NCBI GenBank assembly: GCA_903898975.1 | Contig: CAIUHT010000931.1 | Coordinates: forward strand, 1-11,393 | Origin: an uncultured Planctomycetaceae bacterium | Lineage (GTDB): Bacteria > Planctomycetota > Planctomycetia > Planctomycetales > Planctomycetaceae | Length of the DNA stretch: 11,393 bases | Reading direction: 5' to 3' | In this document: positions 6,220 to 11,393 of the stretch, piece after piece | How positions within the stretch are numbered: the stretch's first letter is position 1 | Layout of the letters: the number at the start of each line of letters is the position of its first letter | Notes under the pieces: generated by a model | What the model saw: the letters and a program-made list of their open reading frames with translations, nothing else | Told to the model about the DNA's origin: nothing | The model's database searches: none | Made by a program: the position numbers and the translations under genes

Positions 6220-7836
6220 ATGCTCAACCTGCCCAGTGTCTGCCCCGCCCGATCCCGCGTTCCGCAGCGAGTAGCCGCCTCGCAAGCCTGGTGTGCGCTG
6301 TTCTTTAAGGTCGCCCTCTGGATTGGCTGCCTCGTGGGGCTGACTTCGTCGCTTTGGGCACAAGCCGAGCCCACCGCTCCCCCGCGCCGGAATGTCGTGT
6401 TCATTCTCGCCGATGACCTGGGCTGGGCCGAGACCGGGCCTTACGGGCAACAAAAAATTCCCACTCCCAACATCGACCGACTCGCCGCCCAGGGAATGCG
6501 GTTCACACAGCATTACAGCGGTGCCCCGGTCTGCGCCCCGTCGCGCTGTGTCTTGCTGACGGGCAAACACAGCGGTCACGCCGAGATCCGCGGGAACCAG
6601 CAGGCGAAGAAACTGTTCCCCGAGTTTGAAGAAGGCCAGCACCCTCTCTCGGAACAGGTGCTCACGCTGCCCCAGCACTTTCGTCAGCACGGGTATGCGA
6701 CCGCAGCGATGGGGAAGTGGGGCCTCGGACCGGTCGGCAGCACGGGCGACCCGAACGCGAAGGGGCTCGACCTGTTCGTGGGCTACAACTGCCAGGCGGT
6801 GGCACACAGTTACTACCCGCCGTTCCTGTGGCGGAACAACGAGCAGATCGCGTTGAACCCTAGACCGGTCAAGGGGCACGCTCCCGCCGTGACGGGGGAC
6901 GTCGGTTACGCCGACCGGCTGGGTGCCGTCTACGCCCCGCAGCGCCTGGTGGAAGAAGCGGTGACATTCATCGAGCAGCAGGCCGAGCGGCCGTTCTTCC
7001 TGTACTTTCCGTGCATCGAGCCGCACGTGGCGATGCATCCCCCCCGGGAAGAGGTCGAACGCTTTCCCGCCGACTGGGACCCCACCCCGTACCGCGGGCA
7101 GTGTGGGTATCTCGCGCATCCCCGGCCCCGGGCCGCGTACGCCGCGATGGTCGCCCGGGTCGACGCGTATGTCGGCCGCCTGCTCGACGCCCTCGAACGG
7201 ACCGGGACCGCCGACCGCACGCTCGTGATCTTTTCGAGCGACAATGGCACGACGCATCCCCACAACGGCGACCCAGTCTTCCACGTGGGTGGTGTCGATG
7301 CCCGGTTCTTCAACAGCACCGCCGGCCTGCGGGGCTACAAGGGAAGCCTCTACGAAGGAGGAATTCGCGTTCCAGCGATCGCGAGGTTGCCCGGGGTGAT
7401 TCCTGCGGGGGCGGTCAGTGACCAACCGGGCTATTTCCCCGACTGGTTTCCCACGCTGTGCGAAGCGGCGGGGCTCCCTGTGCCCGAAGGGCTCGACGGC
7501 CGCAGTCTCTGGCCAGTGCTGACGGGGCAAGAACAGCGTGTCGAGCGCGCCCCCATGGTGTGGGTGTTTCCCGAATATGGCGGACAGGTCGCGGTTCGCT
7601 GGCAGGACTGGAAGCTGGTGCGGCAGAAGCTGAAGACCAAGCGGCCCGGCCCCTGGGAGTTGTACCGCCTCGATACCGACCACTCCGAGGAACACGACCT
7701 CGCCGCGGAACATCCGACCGAGGTGGCCCACGGTCTCGAAATTTTGCGCGACCAGATGCTGCCCAACGCGATCTTCCCTGTCCCCGTCCCGGGAGTGAAT
7801 GTCCCCGAACCCGACAACGACTCGGAGACGAAGTAA
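6220..7836 (+). CDS. Exported arylsulfatase-type sulfatase (FGly-dependent)
   Basis: The 538-residue product is a type I sulfatase (PF00884), hydrolysing sulfate esters, probably on polysaccharides. A long signal region (about residues 1-48, hydrophobic core A-L-W-I-G-C-L-V-G-L) ends at A-Q-A. The metal-binding start F-I-L-A-D65-D66-L-G-W follows. C105-A-P-S-R-C-V-L-L-T-G-K is the C-x-P-S-R signature whose Cys is converted to formylglycine. G-K166-W-G-L-G supplies the active-site Lys, with Gly where many family members have His. S-S-D341-N342-G is the second metal pair, and the C-terminal sub-domain begins near G-L-R-G-Y-K-G-S-L-Y-E-G-G-I-R-V-P. Length is normal. ATG 6220 was chosen over the longer frame from 5980, which overlaps the DUF4261 gene. 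No FGly-generating enzyme gene is in view; it must be supplied elsewhere. Regulation is not visible. Confidence 0.93.
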   Translation: MLNLPSVCPARSRVPQRVAASQAWCALFFKVALWIGCLVGLTSSLWAQAEPTAPPRRNVVFILADDLGWAETGPYGQQKIPTPNIDRLAAQGMRFTQHYSGAPVCAPSRCVLLTGKHSGHAEIRGNQQAKKLFPEFEEGQHPLSEQVLTLPQHFRQHGYATAAMGKWGLGPVGSTGDPNAKGLDLFVGYNCQAVAHSYYPPFLWRNNEQIALNPRPVKGHAPAVTGDVGYADRLGAVYAPQRLVEEAVTFIEQQAERPFFLYFPCIEPHVAMHPPREEVERFPADWDPTPYRGQCGYLAHPRPRAAYAAMVARVDAYVGRLLDALERTGTADRTLVIFSSDNGTTHPHNGDPVFHVGGVDARFFNSTAGLRGYKGSLYEGGIRVPAIARLPGVIPAGAVSDQPGYFPDWFPTLCEAAGLPVPEGLDGRSLWPVLTGQEQRVERAPMVWVFPEYGGQVAVRWQDWKLVRQKLKTKRPGPWELYRLDTDHSEEHDLAAEHPTEVAHGLEILRDQMLPNAIFPVPVPGVNVPEPDNDSETK

Positions 7837-7910
7837 GTCGCAAGCCTGTCGCGATCGCAGACGCCCAGGGCCGCTGTCGGGGCGCCGTCCGCCGGGCAAT
7901 CATCCCCCTG

Positions 7911-7985
7911 AGACCTCGGTGCTGTGAGCCTCGGTGCTGTGGGCCTCGTTGCCGGGAGGTCAGTTGCTGGAAGGTCCGTAGCTGC
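7911..7985. repeat. 15-bp tandem array C1, five diverged copies
   Basis: The consensus is roughly GAGCCTCGGTGCTGT. Copies lie at 7911-7925, 7926-7940, 7941-7955 (GGGCCTCGTTGCCGG), 7956-7970 (GAGGTCAGTTGCTGG) and 7971-7985 (AAGGTCCGTAGCTGC). The first two are nearly identical and the array decays to the right. It lies 75 bp after the sulfatase stop, in the gap between two convergent genes. Confidence 0.75.
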
Positions 7986-8000
7986 AAATGATCCTCTGCC

Positions 8001-8060
8001 GGGCCCGCATTCACCAGGCTCGCATTTACTGGGCTCGCATTCACTGGGCCCGTATCCACA
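8001..8060. repeat. 15-bp tandem array C2, four copies
   Basis: The consensus is GGGCTCGCATTCACT. Copies are at 8001-8015 (GGGCCCGCATTCACC), 8016-8030 (AGGCTCGCATTTACT), 8031-8045 (exact) and 8046-8060 (GGGCCCGTATCCACA). It starts 16 bp after array C1 with an unrelated-looking unit of the same length and ends 18 bp before the stop codon of the convergent prenyltransferase-repeat gene. Confidence 0.85.
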
Positions 8061-8078
8061 GCGCCCACACGCCGCGCG

Positions 8079-9020
8079 TCAGGTCGAGCGGCGCGGTCCC
8101 AGCAGTCCCAGCACACCGAGGGCGTAGAACGAGTACTCCACGTCGGGAACTTCATCCCAGGCGGCCCCACGGTAGCCCCCGTCGGGGCGGGCCAGGCTGT
8201 CGATGAAGGCGGCGACCCGCGCCCGGTCGAACGTGTCGTCCAGTTCGAGGTCGAGAGCCGAGAGCAGGCCGGTGAACGTCGACAGCGAGTCGGCGAAGGG
8301 AACGCGGGTGTTCGCCTGGAAGCCCCCCTCGGCTCCCCGTACTTCCTGCAGAAAGCCCCGCACATCTTCCCGCACAGTCGCCGGAACTCCCCCCAGCATC
8401 TGCAACAGGGCCACGGCAGCAGCGGTCGGGTTGGTCCCGCTCCGCTGCATCGGGGCGATTTCCACAAACCCGCCATCCTCCCGGTGCCGATCGAGCACGA
8501 ACTGCCGCAGGCGATCGGGCTGCGGCGCCTGCCGGCCAATCAGCTCGTAGCACAGGGCGACCAGGAACGAGTGGTAAGTGCTCCCCGCCGCACCGGCGTG
8601 CGTCTTGGCGTAGCCCCCATCCTGGGTGCGAAACGTTTCGAGCAGCTGGGCCAGTCGATCGGGCCAGTCGGGCGGGGCCTGCGCCAGCACATCGATGCCC
8701 GTGTGCAACTGCAGCATCAACGCCGAGTACAGCCAGGAGACCAGGTCGACGACCGAGACGTGCATCTCGGTCTGGCGCCCCAGGTACCCGGCGAGGGCGG
8801 CGGTGTCGGCCCGGTCGAGCGCCGACAGCAGCCCCAGTCCGCGGATGGCGAAGCTGGTGTAGTAGAGGTCCGATTCCACATCGCGACCGCGAAATCCGCC
8901 GTCGGGATGCTGCTGCCGACAGAGGAAGGCAATCTGCCGCTCGCGCCACTCGGCGTCGCGCTCGCTCAACCCAGCCGAAAGCCGGTCGCCCAGGCGGAAC
9001 AGGTAGGGCTCGGCGGTCAT
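8079..9020 (-). CDS. Prenyltransferase/squalene-oxidase repeat protein
   Basis: The 313-residue product is built of alpha-alpha toroid repeats of the prenyltransferase/squalene cyclase type (PF00432). Repeat turns are visible as D-G-G-F (40-43), D-G-G-Y (134-137), D-G-G-F (182-185), E-G-G-F (231-234) and D-G-G-Y (280-283), each followed after about 10 residues by a hydrophobic helix; one further repeat without the GG turn spans about 85-110. The C-terminal P-D293-V-E-Y-S-F-Y resembles the D-x-C-Y-S stretch of Rab geranylgeranyltransferase beta subunits, but with E295 in place of the zinc-binding Cys. I see no D-x-D-D cyclase motif and no signal peptide. So the fold is clear while catalysis is doubtful. 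The frame stays open upstream on this strand through the kinase region, an artefact of GC bias; ATG at 9018-9020 is the first Met before the repeats. It is divergent from the kinase gene. Confidence 0.85.
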   Translation of the reverse strand: MTAEPYLFRLGDRLSAGLSERDAEWRERQIAFLCRQQHPDGGFRGRDVESDLYYTSFAIRGLGLLSALDRADTAALAGYLGRQTEMHVSVVDLVSWLYSALMLQLHTGIDVLAQAPPDWPDRLAQLLETFRTQDGGYAKTHAGAAGSTYHSFLVALCYELIGRQAPQPDRLRQFVLDRHREDGGFVEIAPMQRSGTNPTAAAVALLQMLGGVPATVREDVRGFLQEVRGAEGGFQANTRVPFADSLSTFTGLLSALDLELDDTFDRARVAAFIDSLARPDGGYRGAAWDEVPDVEYSFYALGVLGLLGPRRST

Positions 9021-9067
9021 GGTGCGGGGCGAGTCAAAAGAGCGGACACGGGGGAGGAGACGCAGGG

Positions 9068-9151
9068 GGAACTGGGGCGGGAGGGCTGGGGCAGCAGGGC
9101 TGGGGCAGCAGGGCTGGGGCGGAAGGACTGGTGCAGGAGGGCTGCGGAGGC
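9068..9151. repeat. 14-bp tandem array D, about six copies
   Basis: The consensus is AGGGCTGGGGCAGC. Copies: 9068-9081 (GGAACTGGGGCGGG), 9082-9095 and 9096-9109 (identical), 9110-9123 (ends GGA), 9124-9137 (AGGACTGGTGCAGG) and 9138-9151 (AGGGCTGCGGAGGC). The array begins 48 bp upstream of the prenyltransferase-repeat start codon, so it could lie in that gene's leader or promoter. It is strongly G-rich on the + strand. Confidence 0.85.
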
Positions 9152-9204
9152 CTGGTCGCAGCGGACTGCGGCGGGCTCGCACCCAGCCCGCGCGGGACGA
9201 ACCC

Positions 9205-9234
9205 GCGACATCCGCCGCGGGGGGAGTGTATGAT
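9205..9234 (+). promoter_or_regulatory. Candidate promoter of the kinase gene
   Basis: GCGACA (9205-9210) and TATGAT (9229-9234) are spaced by 18 bp, followed by a leader of about 115 nt to ATG 9354. TATGAT is a good -10 match and one of few AT-rich hexamers in the gap. The -35 is only a partial match to TTGACA. Confidence 0.35.
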
Positions 9235-9353
9235 CTGCCCGAAACCATGGTCAAACCGGCCCCCTCACCGGCGTGTCCCGGGCCCGCGGGCTCCCCGCAG
9301 TGGGGGCGCGGTGCAGCGGGGGTCGCTGGTCTTTCTGTCTTGCGGAACGTTGC

Positions 9354-11045
9354 ATGTCTGCGCCACTTCCCCGGCAAATCGGGCGATACGAGATTGAAGA
9401 GCGGCTGGGCCAGGGGGGCATGGGGCAGGTCTACCTGGGCCGGGACCCCCAAACCGGCGAGCGGGCCGCCATCAAGGTGCTGTCGGCGGCGCTGGCCCAG
9501 GAAGAGGGGTTTCTCGAGCGGTTTCAGCGCGAGATCGAAGCCCTGCGGAAGTTTTCGCACCCCCACATCGTCCGCCTGTTCGAAGATGGTGTCGATAATG
9601 GGGCCCCGTGGTTCGCCATGGAATACGTTCCAGGGGGCACACTGCTCGACCTGTTGCGATCTGAGCGGCGACTGGACTGGCGTCGGGCGTACGCACTGGC
9701 GATTGAAACCTGTTCGGCCCTGAAGGCCGCCCACGACCAGGGAGTGGTGCACCGCGACCTCAAACCGTCGAACCTGCTCATCGACCCCGACGAACATGTG
9801 CACCTGACCGACTTTGGCGTGGCCCAGTCGTACGCCGCGTCGCAGCGCCTGACCGTCACCGGCGGGGTCATTGGCACCGCCGAGTACATGTCTCCCGAGC
9901 AGGCGGCGGGCCAGCGGGCAACCCGCCAGAGCGACCTCTATTCGCTGGGGGCGGTGATGTATGCCATGGTCACCGGACGGACCCCATTCACGGGGAACAG
10001 CACTGTCGAGGTGATGCACAAGCACCGCTACGGACTGTTCGACCGACCCCGTGCGGTGCTCCCCGACCTCCCCCGACAGGTGGACGACACCATCTGCAAA
10101 CTGCTCGAGAAGAATCCCGACAAACGCTATCCCGACGCCTATGTGCTGATGCGGCACCTGCAGCAGCAGCTCGACCGGGACAGCGCCGAAGGCAACGCCC
10201 CGACCGCCGCTGGCGCGACCAGCGTGGAAGCCAGCCAGACCTCCACCGTCATTGCCGACAGGCAGGGGAGCATGGATGATCGCGAGCGGCGGATCGCTGC
10301 CGCTCGACGCGAACGCCTGACCCAATCGGAAGGCCCGCGCCCCGTCCCCTGGACCGAAAGCCTCTGGAAAGGCCCGGCCCCCCTGGTCGCCGCCCTGCTG
10401 GGGTGCCTGGGCCTCGTCGCCTGGCTCTGGCCCCGGGCCCCCTCCGAAGAGCGGTTGTTTCAGCAGGGGGTCGACCTGATGGCGTCTGGGCCCGGCCTCA
10501 ACTATCTGCAGGCCCGCCGGGAGGCCTTTCAGCCCCTGCTCGAGCGGAACCCCGCCAGCTGGCGCGATCGCGTCGCCCCGCTGCTGCAGGAAATTGAACT
10601 CTACGAATTGACCCGCCCCAGCCGCCCTGCGGGACAGGGGGACCCGTCGACGAACCGGGCGGGCGAGGTTTCGGAACCGGCCCGGTTGCTGCGACTGGCC
10701 CTGCTGCAGCGCCGGGCGGGAGATCTCCCTCAGGCCCGCGCCCTGCTGGCCGACCTGCGGACGCTGCTGGCGGGGGATGAATCCCAGAAATCTCTGCGGG
10801 ACCTCGTCGAGCGCGTGTCGCAGGAACTGGCCGAGACCCCGGAACTGGAGACCGCTCGGGCGTTTGTCACCTCGCAACTGGCCGAGATCGCTCGGCTGGA
10901 GCAGGCTGGCGAACGGGAGACAGCGGCCGCCCGTCGGGCAGCGCTCACACGCCTCTACACAGGCTGGCCCGAACTGGAGCAGCAGCTGAGACCAGCCGCA
11001 GGAGCTCCATCGGCCCAGCCCACCGCTCCCTCTTCGGCCCCCTGA
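9354..11045 (+). CDS. Membrane-anchored Hanks-type Ser/Thr protein kinase
   Basis: The 563-residue product starts M-S-A-P-L-P-R-Q-I-G-R-Y-E-I, directly before the kinase domain (about residues 12-280). Visible motifs are the P-loop G19-Q-G-G-M-G-Q-V, the ATP-binding K41 in A-I-K-V-L, the catalytic loop H133-R-D-L-K-P-S-N (D135, K137, N140), D153-F-G, and G-T-A-E-Y-M-S-P-E-Q in place of the APE motif; all residues needed for activity are present. A Ser/Thr/Ala-rich linker leads to one membrane helix at about residues 342-361 (A-P-L-V-A-A-L-L-G-C-L-G-L-V-A-W-L-W). The remaining 200 residues, predicted outside the cytoplasm, are Leu/Ala/Arg-rich and helical with no domain I recognise. It phosphorylates Ser/Thr of unknown targets. 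ATG 9354 was preferred to the upstream extension. The next gene starts 4 bp after the stop, so the two are probably one transcript. Confidence 0.93.
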   Translation: MSAPLPRQIGRYEIEERLGQGGMGQVYLGRDPQTGERAAIKVLSAALAQEEGFLERFQREIEALRKFSHPHIVRLFEDGVDNGAPWFAMEYVPGGTLLDLLRSERRLDWRRAYALAIETCSALKAAHDQGVVHRDLKPSNLLIDPDEHVHLTDFGVAQSYAASQRLTVTGGVIGTAEYMSPEQAAGQRATRQSDLYSLGAVMYAMVTGRTPFTGNSTVEVMHKHRYGLFDRPRAVLPDLPRQVDDTICKLLEKNPDKRYPDAYVLMRHLQQQLDRDSAEGNAPTAAGATSVEASQTSTVIADRQGSMDDRERRIAAARRERLTQSEGPRPVPWTESLWKGPAPLVAALLGCLGLVAWLWPRAPSEERLFQQGVDLMASGPGLNYLQARREAFQPLLERNPASWRDRVAPLLQEIELYELTRPSRPAGQGDPSTNRAGEVSEPARLLRLALLQRRAGDLPQARALLADLRTLLAGDESQKSLRDLVERVSQELAETPELETARAFVTSQLAEIARLEQAGERETAAARRAALTRLYTGWPELEQQLRPAAGAPSAQPTAPSSAP

Positions 11046-11049
11046 TGTC

Positions 11050-11393
11050 ATGAACGACAGTTCGCGCCCCGGCGATTCGAACGCTCAGCCCCCGGGCACT
11101 CAACAGCTGGGCCCGCAACCGACGGACCCGCAACAGCCCGGTTCGGCAGACACAAGGCGGGAAGGCTCGCGACCAGGTTCCGGCGCGACGGGTGGGACTG
11201 GTGTGACGGGCGGGGCGGGTGTAACCGGCGGGGCGGGCACGACGGGCGAGGCGGGGCCTGCTGGCGTCGGACCGGCGCTTTCCGCAGGGGTCGCCCGCTG
11301 CCAGGCGATCCTGGCCCATGCGTGGATGGTTCGGACGTTTGTGAAACATTCGCCCGAGGCGGAGGAATTTCCAGAACTGCTGGCACTTCCGCG
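11050..11393 (+). CDS. Conserved hypothetical, 3'-truncated by the window
   Basis: The frame opens with ATG 11050, four bases after the kinase stop codon, and is still open at the right edge after 114 codons. The N-terminal 75 residues or so are low complexity: Gln/Pro/Ser-rich, then four six-residue units of the form T-G-G-A-G-V. After that the sequence becomes globular (R-C-Q-A-I-L-A-H-A-W-M-V-R-T-F-V-K-H-S, then E-A-E-E-F-P-E-L-L), which looks like the start of a conserved helical domain. I do not recognise the family. The tight spacing suggests translational coupling with the kinase, making this a candidate substrate or partner; that is inference. No signal peptide is apparent. Confidence 0.65.
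   Translation, partial: MNDSSRPGDSNAQPPGTQQLGPQPTDPQQPGSADTRREGSRPGSGATGGTGVTGGAGVTGGAGTTGEAGPAGVGPALSAGVARCQAILAHAWMVRTFVKHSPEAEEFPELLALP
11188..11259 (+). repeat. 18-bp in-frame repeats encoding T-G-G-x-G-x
   Basis: Four consecutive 18-bp units encode T-G-G-T-G-V, T-G-G-A-G-V, T-G-G-A-G-T and T-G-E-A-G-P inside the N-terminal low-complexity part of the gene starting at 11050. Here the repeat is in frame and within a gene, unlike the intergenic 14/15-bp arrays. Confidence 0.75.

Larger units (their letters stand above)
9021..9353. other. Divergent control region, 333 bp
   Basis: The gap separates the start codons of the prenyltransferase-repeat gene (leftward) and the kinase (rightward), so promoters for both should lie here. 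It contains the 14-bp array D close to the leftward start and a candidate rightward promoter at 9205-9234. The frame of the kinase is open upstream to 9273, but that extension lacks kinase-like sequence. Confidence 0.5.

Noticed and set aside
6196..7899. A 567-codon minus-strand frame antisense to the sulfatase
   Set aside because: The plus strand encodes an intact sulfatase with all signature residues; the antisense translation has no recognisable domain.
8079..11051. A 990-codon minus-strand frame running antisense through the whole kinase gene into the prenyltransferase-repeat gene
   Set aside because: Only its last 313 codons resemble a protein family. The rest is the antisense shadow of a kinase with complete catalytic motifs, kept open by high GC content.

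Overview
The window reads as a GC-rich chromosomal segment of a planctomycete (Planctomycetota). This rests on recognised families: a DUF1559 pseudopilin-like protein with a class III prepilin leader, an FGly-type sulfatase, a membrane-anchored Hanks-type Ser/Thr kinase with an unassigned C-terminal domain, a PQQ-like beta-propeller protein, and a secreted Cys-rich protein with a CGC...CCC signature that I associate from memory with planctomycete hypothetical proteins. Shine-Dalgarno sequences are mostly absent or weak, and base composition leaves long spurious frames open on both strands. Nothing here looks phage-, plasmid- or IS-derived, and I see no rRNA, tRNA or CRISPR.

Layout. 1-432 (+): C-terminal end of a beta-propeller protein, cut by the window edge. 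433-863: non-coding, with a short GC hairpin and a less GC-rich stretch (about 700-780) holding two inverted repeats. 864-1727 (+): Cys-rich exported protein. 1728-2159: no convincing gene. 2160-3273 (+): DUF1559 protein broken by a 1-nt frameshift at a run of six G. 3484-4977 (+): PepSY-associated multi-pass membrane protein. 5274-6080 (+): DUF4261 protein. 6220-7836 (+): sulfatase. 8079-9020 (-): prenyltransferase-repeat protein. 9354-11045 (+): Ser/Thr kinase. 11050-11393 (+): start of a Gly/Pro-rich-headed conserved hypothetical, probably co-transcribed with the kinase and cut by the right edge.

How the genes may work together. The Cys-rich protein, the DUF1559 protein and the PepSY membrane protein are consecutive, same-strand and all envelope-directed. 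PepSY-TM proteins of this type are linked to ferric-siderophore reduction or metal handling, so a metal-related envelope module is a reasonable but unproven guess. The sulfatase is an exported hydrolase probably acting on sulfated polysaccharides. The kinase and the prenyltransferase-like gene are divergent and share a 333-bp control region.

The most unusual structure is outside genes. Four of the intergenic gaps (3274-3483, 4978-5273, 7837-8078, 9021-9353) carry short direct tandem arrays with a period of 14 or 15 bp, each with its own consensus; the convergent gap carries two. No feature type or gene explains them.
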